Assembly: GCF_003590645.1 (NCBI RefSeq)
Contig: NZ_CP031834.1
Coordinates: 2,356,501-2,420,500, forward strand
Direction: 5' to 3'
DNA length: 64,000 nucleotides
DNA from: Mesorhizobium sp. DCY119
GTDB lineage: Bacteria > Pseudomonadota > Alphaproteobacteria > Rhizobiales > Rhizobiaceae
The notes below the pieces were generated by a model. It saw nothing but the letters and a program-made list of their open reading frames with translations. It ran no database searches and was not told the DNA's origin. Position 1 is the stretch's first letter. Every line of letters begins with the position of its first letter. The translations under genes and the position numbers were made by a program. Shown here piece after piece: positions 8,270-17,200 of this stretch.

Positions 8270-9727
8270 ATGTTGCAGAAAACCAGCCACTTCATGAAGC
8301 AGGCCAACCTCATCAACGGCGAATGGGTGCAGGCCGATTCCGGCAAGACCATCGACGTGATCAACCCGGCGACAGGCCTGAAGATCGGCACCGTTCCGCG
8401 CTCAGGTGCTGCCGAGACGCGCCGCGCCATCGAGGCTGCCAGCGAGGCCTTCAAGACCTTCCGCAAGACCTCGGCGCTCGAGCGCTCCAAGTGGCTGCGC
8501 AAGCTGCATGACGCCATCATGGACAATCAGGACGCACTGGCCGAACTGCTTACTCTGGAGCAGGGCAAGTCGCTGACCGAAGCCAAGGGCGAAGTTGGCT
8601 CGTCGGCCGCTTACGTGCTGTGGTTCGCCGAAGAGGCACGCCGCGCCTATGGCGATGTCGTGCCGTCGCCGTGGGCCGACCGCCGCATTCTCGTCACCAA
8701 GGAGCCGGTCGGCGTCATCGCCGCGATCACGCCTTGGAACTTCCCGTCCTCGATGCTGTCGCGCAAGATCGGCCCCGCACTCGCCGCCGGCTGCACCGCC
8801 GTGGTCAAGCCTGCATCGCAGACGCCTTACTCAGGCCTGGCCTGGGGTGCGCTGTGCGAGGAAGTCGGCATCCCGAAGGGCGTCGTCAACATCATCACCG
8901 GCTCGGCAGGCGAGATTGGCGACGAGATCTGCGCAAACCCGCTGGTCAAGAAGATCACCTTCACCGGCTCGACCGAGGTCGGCAAGATGCTGATCGAGAA
9001 GTCGGCTTCGACGGTCAAGAAGGTCTCGATGGAACTCGGCGGCAACGCGCCGTTCCTGGTCTTCGACGATGCCGATCTCGATCGCGCGGTCGAAGGCGCC
9101 ATCACCGCGAAGTTCCGCAATTCCGGCCAGACCTGCGTCTGCACCAACCGCTTCTTCGTGCAGGCAGGCATCTATGACAAGTTCGTCGAGAAACTGGCCG
9201 CTGCCTCCAACAACCTCAAGGTCGGTCCCGGCCTGGAAGCCGGCGTGCAGCAGGGCCCGCTGATCGACGAGAAGGCCGTCGAGAAGGTCGAGGAGTTCAT
9301 CGCGGACGCTACCGCCAATGGTGGCAAGGTCGTTGCCGGCGGCAAGCGCCACGCGCTGGGCGGCTCCTTCTTCCAGCCGACCGTCATCGCCAACGCCACG
9401 CCGAACATGAAGTTCATGAAGGACGAGATTTTTGGCCCCGTCGCACCCGTCTTCAAGTTCGAAACGGAAGAAGAGGGCGTGGAGCTTGCCAACGATACAG
9501 AGTTCGGCCTCGCTTCCTACTTCTACACCGGCGACCTGGGCCGTGCCTTCCGCGTGATGGAAGGCCTGAAATACGGCATGGTCGGCGTCAATGAAGGCCT
9601 GATCACCACGCCGGAAGCGCCGTTCGGCGGCGTCAAGGAATCCGGCCTGGGTCGCGAGGGTGGCCATCAGGGCATGGATGACTATCTCGACACCAAATAT
9701 GTCTGCATCGGCGGCCTCGGCCTCTGA
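8270..9727 (+). CDS. gabD: NADP-dependent succinate-semialdehyde dehydrogenase
   Basis: A 485-residue aldehyde dehydrogenase. Visible motifs are the Rossmann/substrate segment ITPWNFPSSMLSRKIGPALAAG, the FTGSTEVGK nucleotide loop, the general-base Glu in SMELGGNAPF, the catalytic Cys in NSGQTCVCTNR, and EIFGPVAPVF. The paired C-V-C and close fit through LNxTFY-like replacements (ANDTEFGLASYFYT) are typical of GabD. It oxidises succinate semialdehyde to succinate in GABA breakdown. The gene stands alone and is followed by a strong terminator. Other semialdehydes such as glutarate semialdehyde remain possible substrates. Confidence 0.88.
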   Translation: MLQKTSHFMKQANLINGEWVQADSGKTIDVINPATGLKIGTVPRSGAAETRRAIEAASEAFKTFRKTSALERSKWLRKLHDAIMDNQDALAELLTLEQGKSLTEAKGEVGSSAAYVLWFAEEARRAYGDVVPSPWADRRILVTKEPVGVIAAITPWNFPSSMLSRKIGPALAAGCTAVVKPASQTPYSGLAWGALCEEVGIPKGVVNIITGSAGEIGDEICANPLVKKITFTGSTEVGKMLIEKSASTVKKVSMELGGNAPFLVFDDADLDRAVEGAITAKFRNSGQTCVCTNRFFVQAGIYDKFVEKLAAASNNLKVGPGLEAGVQQGPLIDEKAVEKVEEFIADATANGGKVVAGGKRHALGGSFFQPTVIANATPNMKFMKDEIFGPVAPVFKFETEEEGVELANDTEFGLASYFYTGDLGRAFRVMEGLKYGMVGVNEGLITTPEAPFGGVKESGLGREGGHQGMDDYLDTKYVCIGGLGL

Positions 9728-9743
9728 TCCTGTCAGGCACCAA

Positions 9744-9829
9744 CCCGTCCGATCGGACGGGCGGTGCTTTGACACTTGAAATCGATCGACAACCCCAGAA
9801 ACCGGTTCCGGTTTCTGGGGTTGTTTGTT
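9744..9829 (+). terminator. two hairpins after gabD, the second a strong intrinsic terminator
   Basis: The first hairpin is the perfect palindrome CCCGTCCGATCGGACGGG at 9744-9761. The second has 15-base arms at 9791-9805 and 9808-9822 (AACCCCAGAAACCGG and its complement), followed by TTGTTTGTT. The T-rich tail marks the second as the likely rho-independent terminator of gabD. Confidence 0.85.
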
Positions 9830-9888
9830 AGAGCGCTTGTCTGGCTGAGCCATTGAGGCGGCCGGATTCATGCCTGATCGGAGGGGAT

Positions 9889-10908
9889 ATGGCGAACGGT
9901 GAAGTCTTCGGCACAGCGAGCGACGGAAAGCCGGTTCAGCAGCTTACGATTGCCGCGGGCGGGCTTTCGGCAAACATCATCACCTGGGGTGCCGTCGTTC
10001 AGGATCTGCGCCTGGCCGATCATGATGCGCCTTTGGTGCTCGGTTTTGAGCGCTTCGAGGATTATCTCGCATCGCCCGGGTATTTCGGCGCCATCGTCGG
10101 GCGCCATGCCAACCGCATCCGGGACGGGCGCTTCATGCTCGACGGCAAGCGTTTTCAGATCGATCAGGACAAGCCCGGGACGCATGGGCTGCATGGCGGC
10201 TCGGAAGGTTACTTCAATCGAATCTGGGATGTGATTGAAAACGGGCGGGATTTCGTCACGCTAGGCCTGCGCGATCCCGACGGATCCATGGGCTTTCCGG
10301 GCACGCTGGACGCGCGTTGCACCTATCGCATCAAGGGTTCCGGTTCGCTTTCGATCGAACTCACGGCAACCAGCGATGAGCCGACACTCTGCAATCTGGC
10401 GCAGCATTCCTATTTCAATCTCGACAATGGCGGCAGCGGCGAGGTTCTCGATCATCGCCTGATGCTTGCGGCGGCTGCCTATCTTCCCGTAGATGAAAAA
10501 CTCATTCCGGCCGGCGTTGTCCAGCCTGTCGAGGGTACGGGTTTCGATTTCCGGCAGGCCCGCCCGTTGCGAGCCACTAAGGGTCAGGCACAGGTCGACT
10601 ACGACAACAACTTCTGCCTTGCCGCAGCGCGTGGCGCGCTCAAGCAGGCTGCCTGGGTGCAGGGCGCTGCTTCGGGCGTCGAGATGGAAGTCTGGACGAC
10701 CGAGCCGGGTATCCAGCTCTATATCGGCCAGTATGTCGCGCCGGAAGCCAAGGGTTTGGGCGGTCGCCGCTACAAGGCCTATTCCGGTCTTTGCCTCGAG
10801 GCGCAGACATGGCCGGATTCGCCTAATCGTCCCTATTTTCCGCACGCCGTGCTGCGGCCGGGAGAAACATACCGGCAGGTGACGGAATATCGGTTCCGCG
10901 CTGGCTGA
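9889..10908 (+). CDS. galM: aldose 1-epimerase (galactose mutarotase family)
   Basis: A 339-residue GalM-family protein. It shows VGRHANRIRDGRF, the catalytic-His regions GLHGGSEGYFNRIW and AQHSYFNLDN, and the catalytic Glu in LCLEAQTWPDSPNRP. It interconverts alpha and beta anomers of hexoses in the cytoplasm. The ATG at 9889 follows GGAGGGGAT closely, so it is preferred to an upstream in-frame TTG. Convergent with a sugar kinase gene 14 bases away; both serve sugar use but need not share a pathway. Confidence 0.9.
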   Translation: MANGEVFGTASDGKPVQQLTIAAGGLSANIITWGAVVQDLRLADHDAPLVLGFERFEDYLASPGYFGAIVGRHANRIRDGRFMLDGKRFQIDQDKPGTHGLHGGSEGYFNRIWDVIENGRDFVTLGLRDPDGSMGFPGTLDARCTYRIKGSGSLSIELTATSDEPTLCNLAQHSYFNLDNGGSGEVLDHRLMLAAAAYLPVDEKLIPAGVVQPVEGTGFDFRQARPLRATKGQAQVDYDNNFCLAAARGALKQAAWVQGAASGVEMEVWTTEPGIQLYIGQYVAPEAKGLGGRRYKAYSGLCLEAQTWPDSPNRPYFPHAVLRPGETYRQVTEYRFRAG

Positions 10909-10921
10909 ATCCGAACGAAAA

Positions 10922-11839
10922 CTACCGATCGAACGCCAGTTTCAGGATATCGAAGGGTGCGAGCGCCCCGCGCACCTGCACGACCGCTCCAGCCACGCGA
11001 TGGGCGCGCTTGACCGCGTCCGTCGGTGCGATGCCGAGCAGGCGGGCTGAAAGATAAGCGCCGTTGAAGCTGTCGCCGGCGCCGGTCGTGTCGACAGGGA
11101 GGACGGAGACCGCGGGGACTGAGACTGTGTTCTCGTAATGAGAGATAAGCGCATCGTGCTCGCCGTTCTTGACGACGATCTCCGCGACACCTGCCTTCTC
11201 GAGCCGCCCGATGGTGGCTTCGGGCGAGTCGTCCCCATAAAGCTCCTGCTCATCAGGAAAGGTCGGCAGAGCGATATCGGTGACCTTCAGCGCTTCGCCG
11301 ATCGCCTCGCGGGCGGTGGCAATATCCGGCCAGAGCCGCGCGCGATAATTCGGGTCGAAGGCGATATGGCAGCCATGCGACCGCGCCGTCGCGATGGCCT
11401 GCAGCAGCGTGCGCCTGGCAACCGGTTCCAGAATTGCCAAAGTGATTCCGGAAAAGTAGACAAGCGACCGATTTTCAAGGCTTTTTGCCAATGCGGCGGC
11501 ATTGCTGGCAAGCTGGCGCGCGGCAGCGTCGCCCCGCCAATAGGTGAAAGAACGTTCGGCACCCGTCAGCTTGATCGCATAGAGGCCGGGGCGTGCGCCG
11601 GGAATGACCGGGCTTGAAGCGATGCCGATATCGTGTTCGCGGAAAAAGGCGATCTGGTCGGTCGAGAAGGGATCATCGCCGAAGGCTGAGACGAAGTCGA
11701 CATGGTGGCCCGGGCTCAAGGCGCGCATTGCCCACAGCGTGTTGAACGTGTCGCCGGCAAAACCCATGCGCCAGACCTGCGAGCTTTGCCCCGACAGTTC
11801 GATCATGCATTCGCCAATCGCCGCAATGCCGTTTGTCAT
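10922..11839 (-). CDS. kdgK: PfkB-family sugar kinase, probably 2-dehydro-3-deoxygluconokinase
   Basis: A 305-residue ribokinase-fold enzyme. The N-terminal signature is AAIGECMIELSG. The C-terminal PfkB signature contains DTTGAGDSFNGAY, where Asp is the catalytic base and GAGD forms the anion hole. The GECMIEL start and size are typical of KDG kinases, which phosphorylate 2-keto-3-deoxygluconate to KDPG. Fructokinase-like activity cannot be excluded. The start at 11839 has AGGAGAACGAC in front; an upstream alternative would add seven residues. Divergent from the FixH-like gene. Confidence 0.8.
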   Translation of the reverse strand: MTNGIAAIGECMIELSGQSSQVWRMGFAGDTFNTLWAMRALSPGHHVDFVSAFGDDPFSTDQIAFFREHDIGIASSPVIPGARPGLYAIKLTGAERSFTYWRGDAAARQLASNAAALAKSLENRSLVYFSGITLAILEPVARRTLLQAIATARSHGCHIAFDPNYRARLWPDIATAREAIGEALKVTDIALPTFPDEQELYGDDSPEATIGRLEKAGVAEIVVKNGEHDALISHYENTVSVPAVSVLPVDTTGAGDSFNGAYLSARLLGIAPTDAVKRAHRVAGAVVQVRGALAPFDILKLAFDR

Positions 11840-11990
11840 GTCGTTCTCCTCTCGCCGCACCGTCGTTTTAGCGTGTCGAGGGTGTACTGGCTACTTCCCT
11901 GATATGGAAGGATATTTGGCTGCTTTTCGTTGTTGTCTTCACAGACTAACGTGCCGCTTGCGCAAACGGGATTCGGCGAGGAGTGCGAAA

Positions 11991-12428
11991 ATGATTTTCA
12001 ACTGGCGTTATCTCGTCGCGATCATCGGCATTGCGGCCATCGCTGCGATCGCCTTCTCGAAGATGCACATGGCGCCGCCGCCGTCCGAGCTCGATCTTGC
12101 CCGCTCCAAGCCGAGCGAAAAGGGCGTTTATGCCGTCTCGATCGAACCGGAGGCGGGGGAGGTGAAGCAGGGCGAGCTTCACAACTGGATCGTTGCCGTG
12201 AAAACACCGGACGGCAAGGCAGTCGACGGCGCGAAAATTGCGGTCGACGGCGGCATGCCGCAACATGGCCACGGTCTGCCGACAGCGCCGCAGATGACGG
12301 GCGAACTCGGCGAGGGCCGCTATCGCATTGAAGGCGTCAAATTCAACATGGGCGGCTGGTGGGAGCTGAAATTCGCCATTTCCGCGCCGCAGGGCGATGA
12401 TCACGTGGTGTTCAATCTGGTGCTGTAG
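11991..12428 (+). CDS. membrane-anchored FixH/YtkA-like protein
   Basis: A 145-residue protein with an N-terminal membrane anchor (residues 6-24) and a periplasmic beta-sandwich-like domain. That domain contains MPQHGHGLPTAPQ (His-rich, a possible metal site) and GVKFNMGGWWELKFAI, the FixH/YtkA-like signature. GGAG lies 10 bases before the ATG. Two bases separate its stop from the next gene, a dihaem peroxidase, so the pair is translationally linked. The family is linked to copper and oxidase assembly, and the His motif suggests metal binding; the real function is not established. Confidence 0.75.
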   Translation: MIFNWRYLVAIIGIAAIAAIAFSKMHMAPPPSELDLARSKPSEKGVYAVSIEPEAGEVKQGELHNWIVAVKTPDGKAVDGAKIAVDGGMPQHGHGLPTAPQMTGELGEGRYRIEGVKFNMGGWWELKFAISAPQGDDHVVFNLVL

Positions 12429-12430
12429 AA

Positions 12431-13639
12431 ATGCGCCGCATCCTGCCGTCTCTTCCCATCGTGGCGCTTGTCATGAGCGGGATGCTGGCGGCCTGCAAAC
12501 CGCCGGAACTGACCGAGGCGGAGAAGAAGACGGTTGCATCGCTGTCGCTTTCGGCACTGCCGCCGCTGCCGGCCGACCCCACCAACAAATATGCCGACCT
12601 GCCGGCTGCGGCAGCTTTTGGCGCGACGCTGTTCTTTGAGCAGCGTCTCAGCCGGAATGGCGATGTCGCATGCGGCACCTGTCACCTGATCGATCGGCAG
12701 TTCCAGGACGACTTGCCGCTTGCCAAGGGCATAACCACCACAAATCGCCGCACCATGCCGCTGGCAGATGTTGCGCGCAGCCCGTTCCTGTTCTGGGATG
12801 GCCGCCGCGACAGCCTTTGGTCGCAGGCGCTGACGCCGCTGGAGGATGCCCGCGAGCATGGCGGCAACCGCACCCTCTATGCGCATTTCATCAAGGCCCA
12901 TCTCGCCGACCGTTATGAGCGGATTTTCGGGCCATTGCCTGATCTGGAGGGTCTGCCGGCAAATGCCGGGCCGCTCGGCAACGATGCGGAAAAAGCCGCA
13001 TGGGCGGGCATGAGCGAAGAGCAGCGGCAGACAATCAGCCGCGTCTTTTCCAATCTCGGCAAGGCGATCGCCGCCTTCGAGCGCTCGATCGTTCATGAAA
13101 AAACGCGCTTCGACCGCTTTGCCGATGCCGTTACCGCAGACAGAACGCCCGAAGGCGAGGCGGCACTTTCCGACGAGGAAGTCTATGGATTGCGCCTGTT
13201 CGTCGGCAAGGCGAACTGCGTCGAATGCCATAATGGCCCGCGCTTCACCGACGATCATTTCCACAACACCGGCATTCCCGCCGTCGCCGGTCTGCCGGAA
13301 GATCTGGGTCGTGAGACAGCGGTGAAGCAGGTCCAGAACGACCCGTTCAATTGCCTCGGTGCCTTCAGCGATGCCGGTCCCGAAGCCTGCGGCGAGCTAC
13401 GCTTCATGGTGACTTCCGGCCCGCAACTTACGCGCGCCTACAAGACGCCGTCGCTGCGCGGCGCAGCCGGCAGACCGCCTTATATGCATGCCGGCCAGAT
13501 CAAGCGGCTGGAAGATGTCGTCGACCACTATGTCCGCGCGCCGGCAAGCCCGAGCGGAAAATCTGAAGTCGTCCCGTTGTCGATCTCCGAGCGCGAGCGG
13601 GCCGCATTGATAGCGTTCCTGAAGACGATTTCGGATTAA
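12431..13639 (+). CDS. dihaem cytochrome c peroxidase family lipoprotein (MauG/MbnH-like)
   Basis: A 402-residue protein with a lipoprotein signal peptide ending LAAC (Cys22) and two covalent haem motifs: CGTCH at residues 81-85 and CVECH near 263-267. The body matches the CCP_MauG domain (FWDGRRDSLW, NGPRFTDDHFHNTG, TPSLRGAAGRPPYMHAG). Such enzymes reduce peroxide or carry out MauG-type post-translational oxidation. Its coupling to a FixH/YtkA-like protein suggests a dedicated periplasmic partner, as in other peroxidase/partner pairs. It sits in the periplasm, attached to a membrane through the lipid. Confidence 0.85.
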   Translation: MRRILPSLPIVALVMSGMLAACKPPELTEAEKKTVASLSLSALPPLPADPTNKYADLPAAAAFGATLFFEQRLSRNGDVACGTCHLIDRQFQDDLPLAKGITTTNRRTMPLADVARSPFLFWDGRRDSLWSQALTPLEDAREHGGNRTLYAHFIKAHLADRYERIFGPLPDLEGLPANAGPLGNDAEKAAWAGMSEEQRQTISRVFSNLGKAIAAFERSIVHEKTRFDRFADAVTADRTPEGEAALSDEEVYGLRLFVGKANCVECHNGPRFTDDHFHNTGIPAVAGLPEDLGRETAVKQVQNDPFNCLGAFSDAGPEACGELRFMVTSGPQLTRAYKTPSLRGAAGRPPYMHAGQIKRLEDVVDHYVRAPASPSGKSEVVPLSISERERAALIAFLKTISD

Positions 13640-13685
13640 GCATCGGACCGAAAAGTGGATCCGGTTTTCGGGTAATTCCGATGCT
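13639..13685. repeat. palindromic rhizobial intergenic repeat
   Basis: Outer arms AGCATCGGA (13639-13647) and TCCGATGCT (13677-13685) enclose inner arms CCGAAAA and TTTTCGG. It fills the convergent gap between the peroxidase and the Lrp-type regulator. The sequence is a common dispersed element in Mesorhizobium-like genomes and may stop transcription from both sides. Confidence 0.8.
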
Positions 13686-13695
13686 AACTCAAAGT

Positions 13696-14148
13696 CTACC
13701 GATCCTTCACCGTCTCCATCGCCACGAAGGTCGAGGTCTGCGCGACGTGGGGCAGGGCAGAGATGCGCTCGCCCAGCACGCGGCGATAGGCTGCGATGTC
13801 GGTGGTGCGGACCTTCAGCAGGTAATCGAAGCTTGCCGCCATCATGTGGCACTGCTCGATCTCGCGCACGGCATGGACCGAACGGTTGAAGGCATCGAGT
13901 GCGGCCGAGCGCGTGTCCGACAGTTTCACCTGCACGAAGGCGACATGGCCTTCGCCCATGCGCTCGCGGTCGATCACTGCCGAATAGCCGCGAATGAAGC
14001 CGTCCTGCTCCAGACGCCGCACCCGCGCCTGCACCGGCGTCTTCGACAGGCCGACCTGCGCGGCAAGTTCGGCCATGGAAAGCCGGCCATCGCGCGAAAG
14101 GGCTGCGAGGATGTTGCGGTCGATGCGATCCAATTGGTCTTTTGACAT
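13696..14148 (-). CDS. putR: Lrp/AsnC-family regulator of proline degradation (PutR-like)
   Basis: A 150-residue Lrp/AsnC protein. The N-terminal winged helix-turn-helix reads MAELAAQVGLSKTPVQARVRRLEQDG (split across residues 25-50). The C-terminal RAM domain includes MMAASFDYLLKVRTTD. Divergent from putA with a 140-base AT-rich spacer, the arrangement of alphaproteobacterial PutR, which activates putA when proline is present. PutA here lacks its own DNA-binding domain, which supports this role. Confidence 0.88.
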   Translation of the reverse strand: MSKDQLDRIDRNILAALSRDGRLSMAELAAQVGLSKTPVQARVRRLEQDGFIRGYSAVIDRERMGEGHVAFVQVKLSDTRSAALDAFNRSVHAVREIEQCHMMAASFDYLLKVRTTDIAAYRRVLGERISALPHVAQTSTFVAMETVKDR

Positions 14149-14167
14149 TCGAAACGAAGTCCAGTGT

Positions 14168-14190
14168 TATAGAAAACTGACTTATCTATA
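14168..14190. promoter_or_regulatory. candidate PutR operator between putR and putA
   Basis: An interrupted palindrome TATAGA-N11-TCTATA in the AT-rich divergent spacer. Its size and AT-rich core fit Lrp-family sites. It lies just upstream of the putR start and about 100 bases before putA. No promoter elements can be assigned with confidence. Confidence 0.4.
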
Positions 14191-14288
14191 GTCCAATTAG
14201 CCTTTCCAGTGCAATATTTTGGACCGATTGAAAAAGAGGTTTATGATAGACCTCGAAGCCGTCTCCAAACCGTTTCACCGCCAGCAGG

Positions 14289-17200
14289 ATGTCCATGACC
14301 GCTCCATTGCTCGACACCATTCGTACCCAGATCCGCGCCAACTATCTGCCTGACGAGGACGAGGCGCTGGCCCGGCTTGTCGAGACGGCAGGACTGAGCA
14401 AAGCCGAGCGCAAGGCGATCACGGGGCGGGCGGTGCAACTGGTCAAAGCGGTGCGCGGTTCCACCGATCCGCGGTTGATGGAAGTGTTTCTGTCCGCCTA
14501 CGGCCTCTCCACCAAGGAAGGCGTGGCGCTGATGTGCCTGGCCGAGGCGCTGCTGCGCGTGCCGGACACGCAGACCATGGACGACCTGATCCAGGACAAG
14601 ATCGCCCCGCATGACTGGTCGGCGCATTCGGGCGGGTCGAGTTCGATCTTCGTCAACGCATCGACCTGGGCGCTGATGCTGACCGGCCGCGTGCTGGACG
14701 AGGGCGAGGACGGCATTGCCGGCACGCTGCACAACATGGTGCGCCGCCTTGGCGAGCCGGTCATCCGTAAGGCCGTGGCAGCCGCAATGCGCGAAATGGG
14801 CGAGCAGTTCGTGCTTGGCCGCACCATCGCCGAGGCCGTCAAGCGCGGCCGCTCAATGACCGCCAAGGGCTATCTCTATTCCTACGACATGCTCGGCGAG
14901 GCGGCTCGCACCGAAGCCGACGCGCTGCGCTATCACCGCGCCTATGCCGATGCGATCTCGTCGCTCAACAGCGGCTCGAACGGCCCGGATATCCGCACCA
15001 ATCCGGGCATTTCGGTGAAGCTGTCAGCGCTTCACCCTCGCTACGAAGTGGCGCAGAAGGAAACCATGCTGCCGGTCATGGCCAAGCGCCTGCTGTCGCT
15101 GGCGATTGCTGCCCGCCACGCCCGAATGGGGCTCAACATCGATGCCGAGGAGGCCGATCGCCTCGACCTGTCGCTGGACGTCATCGAGCGCGTTCTGGCC
15201 GATCCAGAACTGGAAGATTGGGACGGTTTCGGCGTCGTCGTGCAGGCCTATGGCCCGCGCTGTGCCTTCGTCATCGACTGGCTCCACGCGCTGGCCAAGC
15301 GGCTCGACCGGCGCATCATGGTGCGGCTGGTCAAGGGTGCTTACTGGGATACCGAGATCAAGCGCGCCCAGACGCTCGGCCTCGACGGCTATCCGGTGTT
15401 CACGCGCAAGGTCAACACCGATGTTTCCTACATCGCCTGCGCCAAGAAGCTGCTGTCGATGACCGATCGCATCTATCCGCAATTCGCCACCCACAATGCG
15501 CATACGGTTGCGGCTATCCTGGCGATGGCGCCTGACCGCGATTGCTTCGAGTTCCAGCGCTTGCATGGCATGGGCGAATCCCTGCACGAGACGGTGCGCA
15601 AGACCGAGGGCACGCGCTGCCGCATCTATGCGCCGGTCGGCGCGCATTCCGATCTGCTTGCCTATCTCGTCCGCCGCCTGCTCGAAAACGGCGCCAATTC
15701 CTCCTTCGTGCACCAATTGACCGACGAGGACGTGAAGCCCGAAGATATCGCCCGCGATCCGATCGAGGCTGCTGAAACACAAGGTCCGGCGGCAAACCCG
15801 GCCATTGCGCGGCCCTCGTCAATCTTCGGGGCAGGGCGGCTCAACGCCAAGGGTTTCGACATCACCGACCCGGTGACGCTGGCGGCTATCGACAAGGCCA
15901 GACTGGAATTCGCCACGCCCGAGCGCTGGGCGGCAAAGCCCGTCACCCGCGCTGCCGGCTATGGCAGCCAGCGCAAGCTCGTCAATCCGGCCAAGCCGGA
16001 CGACATCGTCGGCACGGTGCACGAAGCCGCTGCCAAGCAGGTGTCGACTGCCGTGCGCATCGCGGTTGAGGCGCAGCCGGCCTGGGCAAAACGCTCGGTT
16101 GCCGAGCGCGCGGCGATCCTGCGCCGCGCCGCCGATCTCTACGAGGCCAATGCGGTGGAGTTCTTCGCGCTGGCGACGCGGGAGGCCGGCAAGTCGCTGG
16201 CAGACGGCGTGGCGGAAGTGCGTGAGGCAGTCGACTTCCTTCGCTATTACGCTGCCGAGGCCGAGAAGGCCGAAGCGGGAACTGTCGCGCGTGGCGTCAT
16301 CGCCTGCATCTCGCCATGGAATTTCCCGCTGGCGATCTTCACCGGCCAGATCGCTGCGGCCCTCGTTACCGGCAACAGCGTGGTTGCCAAGCCGGCCGAG
16401 CAGACGCCGCTGATCGCTGCGCGCGCAGTCGAACTGCTGCGCAAGGCCGGTATTCCCGAGGACGTCATCCAGCTTCTGCCGGGTGATGGCCCGTCGGTCG
16501 GCGCGCCGCTGACAGCCGATCCGCGCATCGCCGGTGTCTGCTTCACCGGCTCGACAGAAGTGGCCAAGCTGATCGAAAAGCAATTGGCCGACACGGCGGC
16601 ATCCGACGCCATGCTGCTTGCCGAAACCGGCGGCATGAATGCGATGATCGTCGATTCCACTGCCTTGCCCGAGCAGGCAGTGCGCGACATCGTCGCTTCC
16701 GCCTTCCAGAGTGCCGGCCAGCGCTGCTCGGCGCTGCGCATTCTCTATGTCCAGAAGGACGTCGAGAAGAAGATGCTGGAAATGCTGGAAGGCGCAATGA
16801 AAGCATTGAGCGTCGGCGATCCGTGGTCGATCTCGACCGATGTCGGGCCGGTCATCGATGAAGAGGCGCAGAATTCCATCCGCGATTATTGCAGCAAGAT
16901 GGAAGGCAAGGGCCGCCTGATCGCCAAGCTCGAGGTGCCAGCGAGTGGCCGTTTCGTCGCCCCGCATGTCTTCCGCGTGAAGGGCATCGAGGAGATGGAG
17001 CGCGAGATTTTCGGGCCTGTCCTGCATGTCGCGACTTTCGACGCCGACGATCTCGACAAGGTCATTTCCGCCATCAATGCAAAGGGTTATGGGCTAACCT
17101 TCGGCCTGCACACACGCATTGAAGGGCGCGTGCAGCACCTTGTCGATCGCATCCATGCCGGCAACATCTATGTCAACCGCAACCAGATCGGCGCCGTCGT

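Noticed and set aside
15819-17027. A 402-residue open frame antisense to putA
   Set aside because: It lies wholly inside the aldehyde dehydrogenase half of putA, where motifs on the plus strand are unmistakable.
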